Positions 22,136 to 32,720 of a stretch of DNA of 64,000 nucleotides are shown here, in pieces (within the stretch, counting starts at the first letter, position 1; each line of letters starts with the position of its first letter). The notes beneath the pieces are model-generated. The model was not told the origin of the DNA. It ran no database searches and saw nothing but the letters and a program-made list of their open reading frames with translations. The stretch covers positions 1 through 64,000 of the forward strand of contig JANAVB010042249.1 in the NCBI GenBank assembly GCA_029216955.1, read 5' to 3'. A program made the translations under genes and the position numbers. Source of the DNA: Iris pallida. Lineage: Eukaryota > Streptophyta > Magnoliopsida > Asparagales > Iridaceae.

Positions 22136-24427
22136 TGTAATGCCCCGCTCCGCGCGAGGCATTTGGTTGGCTTGTTGGATGGGATCAGAATGTTGGACCG
22201 TGACTTGTGTTAGAGATCAAGAGAGTTGAGACTGATGCAGTCTCTCTTAGCTGGCTAGACGAATTAAGTGTTGGAACGTGGCTTGCTGGTGGAGCTACGC
22301 TTAGGGGGAATGTGTGCATTCAGGATAAGAAGAACCTTTTATGCAGGCAAGTGGAACTGTCCTCCTTCTTCCTTATTTCTACATGCTTAATAAATAGAAT
22401 AACGTGATGCTATGAATATGTGCCTAATGTCTCTTACCTTGAATGTTGAATAATTGTGATGCGATACTTTAGTTGCTAAATCGATAGAGATGCATATGCT
22501 GGAAATTATTGAATGAATAACACATGAACTTTGAATTGTTGAACGAATCACACTCGAACTGCTAATGTAACATGATGCCTGAGAATGAATTGAGAATGTC
22601 CCTTTTTCTTAATGTCGATGAAATGAATGAATCACTTGAATAATGAGATGTTGCGTGAATGATACATGAGAAAAGAATTGAATATGCTATTGTTCCTATG
22701 AAATGAATAAAATGCTACAGGTCCCTTCGAAATGAATGAATGTTGTTGTTCCTCCTTAGAAGGAACGTAATGAGAAATGTTGCAATAAAACAAACAATGA
22801 GAATTGATGAAGATTGGGATCGCTGAGATCACCAAATGAAATGATGGTAATGATGTGAATGAATAAGTCATTGAACATGACTTTGATGAGATGAATGATG
22901 GTGCACTGTTTTCTTTACTTCAATATTTTACCATGCATTTTATGTTTACAATTGAGTCGAACACGCATTCGCATGGTCATAGGACAACTTATGCATAAGA
23001 GATGGGGATATGTTTTCTCGGACGGTACCCCGGGACGTTAGGGCGACCGATCCGGCCTAGGAGGAAATATTAGCGTGCCAGTAGGGGCACGGGTTTTGCG
23101 AGGCATCCTTTGGGGCAAGCTACCTTCTCTGGAGTCATCGCATTACCAATGAAGACCTATATGGCAACGTACGTATGGTTAAACACCAGTGACCATGTAG
23201 TCAGGATGCATACTAATGAATGTCTTATGCAGGCAGAGTAAGTATATCTGTTAACCTGTATTTGATGCAGGTATGAGGGAGTCGGCTATCAGTAAGAAAT
23301 TACTTAAATGTCATAATTCAATATATGTGTTGGTTTAACTTGCGTGCTTACGTTCCAAATAAGTAAATGATGCCGTATGTAGCCTTTCAACATGAGATCC
23401 TGCTTAACATGTTAAATTCAGTATGCTAGAAAGATGCCATGCTATAATCATTGCTCAAACACAACATACATGCTAAGTGATGCTTGAAGTGAGAACTGTC
23501 ATAACATGTTTAAGATGTTAATGTTAACGATGCCTCAATGATGCCTTTTCATGATAACACCTAGTATGCCTCAATAATGCCTTTGCATGATAACACCAAG
23601 AATGCTAAAATGATATGTCCACATGAATGCTACTAAGAATATGTTTACATGCTTCATTCTGATTATTGCCCATGAACTGTAAACTGATGCTAGGCCCCAA
23701 GTAGAAAGATCATTCTAATAAATGCTTGCTTAAATGATCACTTTAATGTTGGTTTATGCGAGTGGGTTGGATTCTGCTTGCCAGTACATAAATGATGTGC
23801 TGACCCACGTTTTGTGGGCAGGTGCTCGTGCTTGTGATGTTCTACACACGAAGATTGGCTTGATTGGTCCCGCGGCATCGAAGATTTGTTGGACATACAG
23901 AAGCTCTCCTTGTTCAAGATGATGTCTTCTGTTTATAAAGGGCATAATGTATGTAGCATTGTAATCAGTTATACCAGTGAGTTGTAAGCCAAGTTGGTAT
24001 ATCGAATTGTAATTCAATGTATCCAAGTATCAAATGTAAGCTGTATAGCATTGTTCAGTTGGCTTTCGATGTAAAGTGAGATTTGTTGTAAGCATTGTAC
24101 TTCAATACAAGTCTTGTACTTCTCTTCAATTATCAATAAAGAAAATAAAGTTCTATATATTTTTGTGTGACTTCAAGTTATCCTTTTATCTTCGTTGCTA
24201 TAAAGAAGAGACATATTTCTATTCAATCGGAAAGATTGTCCTCATTAAATTTAATTTATCTGCTTCTACCGCTGCGATGTGTTCCTATTTGAAGATTATC
24301 GATTATGCACCATCTTTGCCTTGGACAAGTGCAATACCAGACTTGTACGGCATCACGCCTAAGCGAGGACGATCGATTCCAAGGGATAATTATGTGATTA
24401 AATGACTCTATGAATCGGGACGTGATA
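22136..24427 (+). repeat. 3' LTR of the nested non-autonomous element
   Basis: This is the second copy of 16948-19206 and ends CGTGATA (one change from CGTGACA) before the target duplication. It carries a roughly 30-bp insertion at 22662-22695 relative to the first copy. The TATA box is at 23928-23940 and the AATAAA signals at about 24135. Confidence 0.92.
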
Positions 24428-24432
24428 ATTCT

Positions 24433-25060
24433 GGCAATTACTACCCCCAGGTATAGAATGTTCATCTTGGTTAGGGTGAGCCATCTGGACTCCTAACTGC
24501 TTGAACTTTTCGGCACTTACTTCTGGCGCCTTTGCATTAACAATGAAAGAAGGCCAATCCTGGAATTGTGTAGATCCCGTCCACATACTGATAATAGGCA
24601 ACAAGTTTGATTTGCAAGTGTCTATTGTTACAGCAGATGGAGTACCTAAAGGCATTTTGAGTGCCTCTCGGCGGAATCTTTCAATGAAACTCTCTGTGGA
24701 TTCATTGTGCCTCTGTTTAATTTTAATGAGGGCAGACATCGTCATGTCGTTGACTCCCTCATAAAATCATTCCAAGAACATTTGCTTGAAACCAGCAAAA
24801 GAAGTGATACAGCCATCAGACAGGCTACGATATCAGTCATATGCTGCACTGGCTAAACAACCGACGAACACTCTGATAAGGAGAGCATCATTTGGCTGTA
24901 AATGATCAGTCATCACTTCTAAATTATTAATGTACTGACTTGGAGAAGTGCTACCATCAAACAACATAATGGTTGACAGTTTTTATTTAGGAGAAAATGG
25001 AACTTCCTTCCACTCTGTAGGATATGGTTGCTTTATGCCCAATCTTTGTAGGCCATCCTT
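24433..25060 (-). pseudogene. gag: Gag capsid domain of Tat copy 1
   Basis: Conceptual translation of the - strand, with a few stops, gives a retrotransposon Gag capsid pattern: a FDGSTSPSQYINNLEVMTD-type start, then HLQPNDALLIRVFVGCL, then RHNESTESFIERFRREAL. The last part is open (24398-24745). This domain forms the virus-like particle. At least three in-frame stops break it. It continues across the nested insertion into the segment ending at 15836. Confidence 0.75.
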
Positions 25061-25585
25061 CTACTTGAAAGCCTCAAACTGAGTGCGCAGAAGTTTTACA
25101 GCCTCATTTGCATCCCCTGATGTTTGAGAATTGGTGGGCTGGTTAGAAGTGTTAGGAGGAAGAACAGCGTGATAATTACCACTCCTAGCACCAGACTGAC
25201 TTGGATCAGCTTGAATTGGTACATGAGCAATCTGAGGGGCTGGTACCCCCAGATTAACAGGTACAAAAGATGCTATAAGCTCAGAATTTGTAACAGGGTT
25301 TATAATCGAAGGTACTGTATGTTGAGCCACCATTATGGTGTGCATACTTGTAACCATTTCTTCCATGGTTTTTAATTTGTCTTCTAATGCAACAATTCGT
25401 TGCTCTTGGCTGGTTGACGTAGAAGCATCTTGATCTTCTGTAATGGTATATGCTGTCACTTCTCTTGCTGCTATTGATGAGATGGTTTGTTCAGAACTTT
25501 CACTATCTGCATCAACCTCCGAAAGAGAGTCCTCCCCCACATGAGTAATAGGGAGATGTTCTTGATTAAATACACCTTGGATCAA
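25061..25585 (-). pseudogene. gag: Gag middle region with coiled coil, Tat copy 1
   Basis: A 174-codon frame is acidic at the start (DSLSEVDADSESSEQ) and has a short heptad-like stretch (QRIVALEDKLKTMEEMVTSM) near residues 63-82, then a Pro/Gln/Ser-rich tail ending TQFEAFK. A coiled coil before the capsid domain is common in Tat Gag proteins. A stop at 25061 separates it from the capsid segment. Confidence 0.65.
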
Positions 25586-25609
25586 ATGACGATTTCTCGA
25601 TCTAGTGTA

Positions 25610-26047
25610 TTAAAAGACACCTTCATTGGATGTATGTATCCGGTCTAAGTATTGTTGACTAGGACTACGGAATGCATTACGTCTTGGACGTTTCCCACCC
25701 CCAGTGCCTTGAGAAGTCATGTCAACATAAGCATATAATAGTTCATCTTCGTCTTCTACTATATGTTCAGGAGTTGAAGCATAGTTCAGACGATCGAAGA
25801 CAGATCGTCGAGCCGATTGGCAACAACAGTTGATGACAACTTCATGTAGGCAGTAGCGATTTGAAGCGCGATTTGGAGGTGAGGAAAACATTTCCGTAGT
25901 CTTCCGCCTTTGTGTAAGACGTTGCCGGAGGTCAGTTACACCTACAGGACGAGAAGAAGTCAGAGGAACATATTCCTTAATGATGTTAGGAACATGTCTC
26001 CTATTCTTCAGGTATTTTGTTCCTTGAGTATACAAAGATGTACTCAA
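25610..26047 (-). pseudogene. gag: Gag N-terminal region segment, Tat copy 1
   Basis: A 145-codon frame is rich in Arg/Ser. It lies between the N-terminal repeat-rich frame and the coiled-coil frame in the same reading direction, with stops at both joints. No domain is recognised. It is assigned to gag by position only. Confidence 0.45.
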
Positions 26048-26092
26048 CTCATTAGCATAAGTAGATGGGTCTTTCTTTTCAAACTTTGACTT

Positions 26093-26977
26093 TTAGTGCA
26101 GATTGGCCTTTGGCATAGGGTTCTTGCGTTTTGTCAAAGTTGATATTGGTTGATGCCTATTGAGATAAGCGCGTAAATCTGAAAATTCCGCTCCCGGTGT
26201 CTCTGTTTGTGACACTTTCAATTTTCCTTGCTTGGATCTTAAAATTTTCAAGGTAGGGAGGTCTTGACCACACCCCATAGGGGTAAGTAAGATACCTCTC
26301 TGATCAGTATTCTTTCCGGTATCAGAGATTCGAGGACCTCTGTTTACAGGAATATAATCTGATACATCTTCCTCTGAGTCATAGACCAGGGAAGTTTGAG
26401 GAAAGACCAAAGGGTGCTTTCCTTTGTTTTGAACAGGGTTAGCTAAGAAGCGTTTCCCTTTGTTCTGTTGTGTGATCATTTTTTGCGTAGATTGTGCCAA
26501 TTGAGAAAATGCCATAAGGTTTTTTCCTTTGTTCTGTCTAGTGTTAGCACTAGGACATGAATTCTCTAAGTTCAGAACTTGAGAATTGGAAGAGGGTATA
26601 GCCAAAAGACTAGTTCCCTTATGTTGTACCGAAGTAGCAGATTGCGCCTGGGTTACCGATTGCTTGGGTTGTACCATAGTCATATGGACTACTGGTAGCG
26701 CCTTGGCAGCAACATTGGTAGACTGTGCCTTGACAGTAGCTTGAACCGACTTTGCCTTGGCAACAAAGATTGTCGTAGGCGCATGGGCAGCAGAGTGAGC
26801 ATATTGCGCCCTAGCAACAGAAACAGGCTGTACCTGAACCACTGAGGCAGATTGCGCCTTGGTCATTGAGCACTCAAGTTGCGCCTGGGCAACAGCGACT
26901 GTGGGAGATTTAGGAGTCCACACAGTCCTGTTCTTGGCGATAGCCACCGTGCGCTTGTTGCTCTTGGTGTTGATCAT
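26093..26977 (-). pseudogene. gag: Gag N-terminal extension with short repeats, Tat copy 1
   Basis: A 294-codon frame begins MINTKSNKRTVAIAKN about 110 nt after the primer site. Residues ~30-110 are a low-complexity Ala/Gln/Val array (AQSA, AQYA, AQSTNVAAKA). Residues ~125-200 hold repeated QNKGK(x)L(x)A units. An acidic patch (YDSEEDVSDYIP) follows. These are degenerate internal repeats of a disordered basic N-terminus. I do not recognise a domain; RNA binding is possible but not shown. Confidence 0.55.
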
Positions 26978-27084
26978 ATTCTCGTAAGCTGTCTGGCTGA
27001 CTTGAACAACCAGAGTCTTCTGTGTCTTGCCGATCGACGCAATGTCACATTAAGTTGTCACTTTCTCGTCGGAGGAGAAAGTCG

Positions 27085-27102
27085 TCCCCAGCAGAGTCGC
27101 CA
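27085..27102 (-). promoter_or_regulatory. Primer binding site (tRNA-Arg type) of Tat copy 1
   Basis: On the - strand this reads TGGCGACTCTGCTGGGGA, 3 nt inside the 5' LTR. It complements the 3' end of plant tRNA-Arg (…TCCCCAGCGGAGTCGCCA) with one mismatch. Arg primer sites are usual in Ogre/Tat elements. Confidence 0.85.
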
Positions 27103-27105
27103 TTT

Positions 27106-28023
27106 TGTTTGCAAAAAATAAAAATTGTTTTATTTCCAAACTTGTAAAAGAGTACAAAGTACAATAAATTCTGAGGAAGTACAACTGTAGGAATCTGATC
27201 AGAAGACGATCACTTTATCCCTTGGACTATGTGAACTTGAAGACTGTAGCCTCTAGAGAACACAGCAGCAATTTTTGCAAGAGTTCTTGATCCTCCTATC
27301 TGATGATTGGAAACTCTATTTATAGAGTTCAGTAAATAACTGTTTTAGCAGTTATTCTGAAGTGCGCGAGGCTGGATTGCGCCATACTGGATTGCGCCAA
27401 CCTCCTGTTGTGCCAACTTTCATTCAGTTGTCAATCGTGTACTAATTGTATTTAGACGCGTAACATCATATGATTGAGATGCGCGTGGTCGTGTACAGGA
27501 TAGTAGACATGTCTTGAGAGATTAGTGGCATGTGCGCCACGTCATCCTGCTTTAGAATGTAAATTGTCTCAACTTTATCAGGTTGCGCGAGCTTCAGTCA
27601 ACAAGTCCAACTGTGCTTGATTTGAGCTACGCCTACACACGTGGCAGCTTCTGATCAAAAGTTGTTCAGGTTGTGCCCAGGCGCAACTGAGGATTTTGTT
27701 TAGATTGCGCCTGGGCGCAACTCACGAAGTGTACAGGATAACTGTCCACCAACTTCTCTTGAGCGGCACAATTCACAGGATTCGAAGCGATTTTCCTCGT
27801 TCACTGTTGTGTCAGCCGTCAGTATTGTCAAGTAATGATGACCATTAAGTGTCAGATGCCACATAGGTTTTGGCACAAAAAGACTGGACGCAGTCTGATA
27901 TCAGGCGCAACCTGATCAGTGGCGCAGTCTGTTCTCTGAGCTTCATATCAGTGGCACAACTTGATTTTTGGGACGCAACTTGGTCACTGATCAGTATATT
28001 GAAGGCGCAACTTAATTTTTAGG

Positions 28024-28028
<5 letters not shown>
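27106..28028 (-). repeat. 5' LTR of Tat copy 1
   Basis: It matches the left LTR from TGTTTGC to GGCTCTA, with scattered differences and small indels. The outer CA appears as TA and merges into (TA)n. The - strand TATA box is at the complement of 27316-27325 (CTATTTATAG). Confidence 0.9.

Positions 28029-28103
<75 letters not shown>
28029..28103. repeat. (TA)n microsatellite
   Basis: A pure TA repeat between the Tat 5' LTR and the MITE, read as the right part of the (TA)n tract into which both inserted. Confidence 0.9.
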
Positions 28104-28105
<2 letters not shown>

Positions 28106-28509
28106 GAGCGGATCAAAAGCCCCCCTTAGAAAGCCCCCCAAAAACCCCCCTCACTCTAATTCGTAATATTAATGTTAATATTAATGTTAATATTAATGTT
28201 AATATTAATATTAATGTTAATATTAATTTTAATTCTAATATTAAATTTTTTTAAATTTTTATATATATTAATGTTAATGTTATTGTTAATATTAATGTTA
28301 ATGTTAATATTAATGTTAATATTAATTTTAATGTTAAATCTAATGTTAATTTTAGTATTGAATGTTAATATTAACATTAATATTAATATTAACATTAATA
28401 TTAATATTAATATTAACATTAATATTAATATTAATATTAACATTAAATTACGGATTAGAGTGAGGGGGGTTTTTTGGGGGGCTTTCTAAGGGGGATTTTT
28501 GATCCGCTT

Positions 28510-28511
<2 letters not shown>
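28104..28511. mobile_element. MITE with terminal inverted repeats of about 60 bp and a TTAATR-rich core
   Basis: The ends GGGAGCGGATCAAAAG and (reverse) GGAAGCGGATCAAAAA continue as matching inverted repeats through CCCCCCTTAGAAAGCCCCCC and CTCACTCTAATYCGTAAT. The core is a run of TTAATA/TTAATG hexamers that makes apparent frames of Asn-Ile or Leu-Ile-Met repeats on both strands; these are not genes. It is flanked by TA on both sides. The superfamily is unclear: TA flanks would fit mariner-like or PIF/Harbinger, and a Mutator-type 9-bp duplication could be hidden in (TA)n. Confidence 0.8.

Positions 28512-28561
<50 letters not shown>
28512..28561. repeat. (TA)n microsatellite
   Basis: A TA repeat on the right side of the MITE, ending at ATTAGGG. 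Confidence 0.9.
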
Positions 28562-28565
<4 letters not shown>

Positions 28566-30178
28566 GGAAACCTTAAATTTTAAAGCTCTAATTATTTCCA
28601 CAAAATAGGGATAAAAATCTAATAATAAAAACTAATTAAACACTAGTTCATTTAATCAAAACCAAACCATTAGTTATTATTAATAATAAACCTATTATTA
28701 CAAGTCTGGTGGGGGTTCTCTGTATGAATTGGGACATTTGGAGAGATAGTATCTCTCTTTCTAAAAAATCCAAATCCCCAAAAGTCTTTCCAGTAAAATT
28801 TTGAGGGGGAAGTGAAGCCGGTCTCACAAATGAAAGGCGCTCAGTTATCAGTCGACCATGAACCGCAAAATCCCTACATAAGAAGGGGAGAAAGGGGGTG
28901 AAAGGGGGTCTCACCCATTCGCGTGTCGCTCGACGCGACTGGCTTGGGGAGATCGGGTGCCAATCGGAGGTCGGGGGCGGTGTCTCCCGGTGGAGAGGTG
29001 GCCGCAGATGTCGAGGCGGCAAGGCAACAGGGCTTCGACGGATCAGCCGATCGGGGCAGAGCGGTCAGGCACGGCGGCGGTGTTGGAAGCTCGGCGGAGG
29101 CGGCGGCAATTTCATGCGCGGCCAGGCGGGAATAGCGTAACTCACCGGCGTGGGGGCAGAGGAGACAACGGCCAGTCGGTTGGCTGCGGTTGTGTTCAGG
29201 TTCACTCCCTCTCTCTATACTCTCTCTGTTACAGTTGGTTTTGGTGGCGGGGATGAGGTGATGGGGGTGTGCGGTGGTCGGTCCGACCATTGGCCATGGT
29301 GGCAGTAGCGGTTACGATGGTATTGGGATGTGCTCTACTTGGGGGTGGTGGCTGCTATTATGGTGGAGGTGGCGGCTGTGGCCGGTAGGCCGATGGTTGT
29401 GGCATTGGTGGAGGGCGTAGTGGTCTTGAGGTGAACGGTGATTGTAGGAATAGGGGACGGCCGGACGGCACTCCAGCATTGGCCGGGAGGATGGAGAGTG
29501 CTGGTGGTGTGAATGTGGTGGTGGCTGCTACAATAATTTAGGGATTTGGGTTTTGGGTTTCTATGTAACATTGGAAAGATGGTCTATTTATAGGGTAGGA
29601 AGGGTAAACCCTAATGAAAATGTACATGTAATAGAAAATATGAAGAATTAGTGAAAATGCTAACTACGAACACTAACTGCTAACCCTTTAGTTTAATTAG
29701 TACTATACTAATACTAGTTATTACTTAATTAATTAGTTAATTACTAGTTTATTATTAATTGTTAGCTAATTGTAATTTAGTTATTGTCCATCAAAGCCGT
29801 AGCCCACAATCCAAGCCTAGGCTTGGTAGGCTAACGTTAGAACCGACATTGGTCCTAACCCGACGCATGGAAAAATGAATAACTATTAAATTGCCAAAAA
29901 CCTTTAAACAAAAAAATAGTATTAACTATTTTTATTTATAAACATAATTTCTCTAATATTTCTCTATATAAATTAATTATTTACAAATTATATATTTCCA
30001 AGGAAATGATTAGAAAATCCATTATGATAAAAATCTCATATATAATAGTTTTACAAATCAATATCTCACAAAATGTCGTTGACGAATTACGATAAAAAAT
30101 ATATGTATTCACAATTTTCAAAGATTCAGAAAATTTAGAGAATAAAAAATAAAAAATTTTAAAAAAATCCAAAAAATC

Positions 30179-30180
<2 letters not shown>
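28562..30180 (-). mobile_element. LTR copy 2, inferred second part (leader, TATA, U3)
   Basis: Read on the - strand, this segment has AT-rich U3-like sequence, a TATA box (complement of 29584-29593, CTATTTATAG) and a GC-rich Pro/Thr-coding leader (about 29550-28870), then AT-rich sequence. The LTRs at 59750-62611 and 40407-43335 have the same order. With 5604-7474 it would complete one long LTR split by the Tat element and the MITE. Apparent frames in the leader (28648-29571) are low-complexity and differ on each strand, so I do not call genes. No TG start is clear at the right edge. Confidence 0.4.
29584..29593 (-). promoter_or_regulatory. TATA box in the inferred LTR
   Basis: CCTATAAATAG on the - strand stands upstream of a GC-rich leader, at the same relative place as in other LTRs of this window. 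Confidence 0.45.

Positions 30181-30228
<48 letters not shown>
30180..30228. repeat. (TA)n microsatellite
   Basis: A TA repeat at the inferred right junction of the - strand element with the host LTR, matching the tract at 1901-1959. Confidence 0.85.
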
Positions 30229-30230
<2 letters not shown>

Positions 30231-31557
30231 CAAAAGTGCTCACAACATCTTATATACATATATGTATATATCGAGCTAGAGGGAGACAGAAACCCCTCAA
30301 AACCCAAAACCTAACTCTAATCCGCAGCCACCCTCGCTACCCCGAGACCCCCGCGTGCGGGCCGCCACTGCGCCGTCGCCGGAAGGTCGGCCGCCGTAGC
30401 TGCAGAACAGCCACTGCAGTAATAGAACGACAGCAACAGTTGTATTAAGTAACAGCAGCAGCAGTCCCAAGCCGTCTTCGGTGCGATGTTTCGTCGCGTG
30501 CAATGGATCGTTTCATGATCCATCTTTTTAGGTATATTCACAACATATACAACTTAAATTCCCTTCAATTACTTTATATCTAGATGCCCTAGGTTGTCGA
30601 TAAATTGATGCAAAAATTGACTAAAAACCTATTTTGCCTACAGCCAAGAGAGCAGTCCGACCGCATTTTGGAAGACAAAAATTGGTCGATCCATTAAGAA
30701 ATCTAGGAAACTAAAAGAAGGCAGTCCTAGACAACCTATAGGAGTTTGAAAAACCTTTTCTAGAATCACTTTTCATCTACTGGACAGCAAGAAAATCATT
30801 TGCAAAGTTTAAGAAAAATAGTTTTTGGAAACAGAGAATTTAGGAAAATTTTACCGATACGACGTGCGGCCCGACAAACCGGGCGACGTGGTCATAACTC
30901 ATGAGCATCAAAATATATGCATGGAGAATAGCAGCCGCACAATACACGTACGGGGTACCAGATTTACCCCCTAGCCGTTCACATGTCGAACACGATATTT
31001 CAAAACACGTAGGTAGTTGTCATTTACTTGATTCTCCTTGTATCTTCACCACATGCCATGTCACCCTATTTACATGTTCTTTTAGTTGATATATCCTGTT
31101 GTAGAGTTATCTAATTTCTTTCTTGATTTGCCATTATATCGGTTTTTATTTACTAGATTATTTCATATATGTTATTTTTATGTCTTACAAATTCTATTTT
31201 ATTTTGAATAGCCTATCGGTCTGGTGCTTGTTGCATTCCTGACTGAAAACCAATATTTTTTAGGTTATCCGCGACTACTTTTAGCATTGGGAAGACACAG
31301 GTGTACTTGCAGGACAAAAACCTAGAGATTAGATATATATGTTGTAGTCATTTCAATATGTAAGAACATTGTACCTTCTTTAAATATAAATCTTATAAAT
31401 TTTGTAATTAATTTAGTAATATAAATGAGCAGAAAGTTATTATTTCATGTAATTTTGAGCATTGTGGCTAGTTAGCGTTCTACCGCCGACATGCGGCGTA
31501 GGCTGGCTTGCACACACACACTCGTATCCCGAAAAGCGGTTACGGGTCATGATAGTA
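30229..31557 (+). mobile_element. 3' LTR of the chromovirus-type element, inferred second part
   Basis: A TATA-like run (30250-30275) is followed by a leader with CCCTCAAAACCCAAAACC and a short GC-rich block (30318-30400), then AT-rich sequence. It ends at 31539-31557 in CGGTTACGGGTCATGATA, an LTR-type end. No primer site follows, which fits a 3' LTR. Together with 1127-1900 it would make an LTR of about 2.1 kb. This is inferred from order and orientation. Confidence 0.45.
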
Positions 31558-31801
31558 GTAACTAAGCTATATGGTATCATTTATGTTGCATGGACATGAA
31601 ATAATGGTGCTCGTATTGTATTATGTCTGTATCTGTGCCCCTATTTGTGTAACATAGTTAATTGCATTATACCTATTGAAAATGACTGTATCGTATATCT
31701 CTATTGCATCCTTACCCGTATCCATGTCCATTTTTTGTGAAAGACTATATCAAGCACCCTCTGAACTATGCTTTGACCATAAGTATTTGAATATAAATAA
31801 A
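31558..31801. other. Flanking sequence, nothing recognised
   Basis: AT-rich single-copy-looking sequence with no frame, motif or repeat that I can name. Confidence 0.4.
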
Positions 31802-32015
31802 TACATTGACCCCCTATGTTTCATGAGTATTACATTGAATACCCCTATTTTGAAACTAATTATACGGACTACCCCTTTTCTTTATAAAAAAAAAAAAATT
31901 AAACATTCAGGTTTCTATATAAAATATAAAACATAGAGGTCGTCCGTGTAATTAGTTTCAAAGTAGGGATGGTTAGTGTAATAAGTATTAAACATAGCGG
32001 TAGTTAATGTAAAAT
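31802..32015. mobile_element. Foldback MITE-like inverted repeat
   Basis: Two arms of about 75 bp (31802-31877 and 31940-32015) are reverse complements with mismatches. They share TACATT.ACC..CTATGTTT, AGTATTACA and TTTGAAACTAATTA.ACGGAC. The short spacer holds an A-rich run. A phrase resembling the arm start (CCCTCTGAACTATGCTTTGACC) also lies just upstream at 31760. No coding sequence. Confidence 0.65.
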
Positions 32016-32218
32016 GTCCTACTTGAATATAAATAGAATTCCTGCTCTACTTCAGAAAAGAGGGAGTTCCCTAAATTGAATCTTGATAGACACTTCTCAC
32101 AGAACAAGCCAAACCACCCACAACTGAAAATAATACTCGACATAGGATCAATCCATACTTCCATATCAACAATGTTAAGTTGTGTACATAATTCAAGAAC
32201 TTCTCCAAAATACAACAA
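31988..32218 (-). pseudogene. Possible LINE RNase H fragment
   Basis: A 76-codon frame contains VLELCTQLNIVDMEVWIDP, which resembles the helix-strand region of the RNase H domain at the end of some plant LINE ORF2 proteins. No catalytic set can be completed, and the frame overlaps the MITE arm at its end. It may be chance. Confidence 0.2.
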
Positions 32219-32720
32219 AGGAATACAAATTTAGGTACTGAGCAAGGAAGTACAGAACAATTAGAGACTTCACAATAAATGTTGAGAAGAAGAATAGTGT
32301 GAAAAATTAACTAAATGTAAAAAATTAAACAAAAATTAATTAAATGTCCGTATTAGTGTGTCATTGTGTGTCATGTGTTTTGTTCCCTGCATGTGTCCAA
32401 GTGTCATGTGTTTGTGTCCATGTGTCCTGGTCGCCTGGGGAGTACGGTCAAAACCCTAACCCAAACCTAACTTAGACAATAGAGAGATGGGGGGGGGGGG
32501 GGTTAGGGTTTACCTGAGCCGGAGGGGGTCGCGGGGGGGGGGGGGGGGACACGGTCAGAGACAGAGGGAGTCACGAAGGGAGCAGGGCAGAGGGGGTCGC
32601 GGGGGGAGCACTTTCGGCCGGAGGTGGTCGCGGAGGGGAGCAACGTCGGAGTCGGAGGGGGCGCACGGGGAAGGATGAGAGAATTTTTGGGGAAATTTTG
32701 GAAGGATGGGGGAATAAAAT
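32219..32720. other. Intergenic sequence with G-rich block
   Basis: No gene is recognised. It contains GTGTC-rich imperfect repeats at 32350-32425. Two poly-G runs (32490-32503 and 32531-32548) lie in a GGGGGTCGCGG-repeated block up to 32670, which could form G-quadruplexes. The apparent frame over 32487-32678 encodes only Gly/Arg-rich sequence. The block may be the inner part of the CACTA-like remnant that follows. Confidence 0.4.

Larger units (their letters stand above)
16948..24427 (+). mobile_element. Non-autonomous LTR retrotransposon nested in Tat gag
   Basis: The element is 7.48 kb, with LTRs of 2259 and 2292 bp, a 2.93-kb internal region, an initiator-Met primer site and a 5-bp target duplication (ATTCT). 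The internal region has no frame resembling gag or pol, so it depends on another element's proteins; this is a large non-coding (LARD-like) design. Its LTR ends (TGTAATGCC…CGTGACA) and the GTTTCGAGGACAAAACTTTTT motif before the 3' LTR suggest a relation to chromoviruses. The two LTRs differ only at scattered positions and by one 29-33 bp indel, so the insertion is relatively young. Confidence 0.92.
7551..28028 (-). mobile_element. Ty3/gypsy retrotransposon of the Tat group (copy 1), with nested insertion
   Basis: This is a full-length but decayed - strand element. In transcription order it has the 5' LTR (27106-28028), tRNA-Arg-type primer site, long gag region, protease, RT/RNase H, a second RNase H, integrase, a 3' region with antisense coding-like sequence, the polypurine tract and the 3' LTR (7551-8457). 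The second RNase H between RT-RH and integrase, the Arg-type primer site and the degenerate zinc knuckle are hallmarks of the Tat lineage. Removing the nested element (16948-24427) leaves about 13 kb. Frameshifts and stops throughout make it non-autonomous today. Confidence 0.9.

Noticed and set aside
28156..28489. Frames of about 100 codons on both strands
   Set aside because: They are Asn-Ile and Leu-Ile-Met repeats produced by the TTAATA/TTAATG core of the MITE.
28648..29571. Overlapping Pro/Thr/Arg-rich frames on both strands
   Set aside because: GC-rich low-complexity LTR leader. Similar blocks occur at 30300-30480, 42410-42810 and 60060-60240 with unrelated translations, so no gene is supported.
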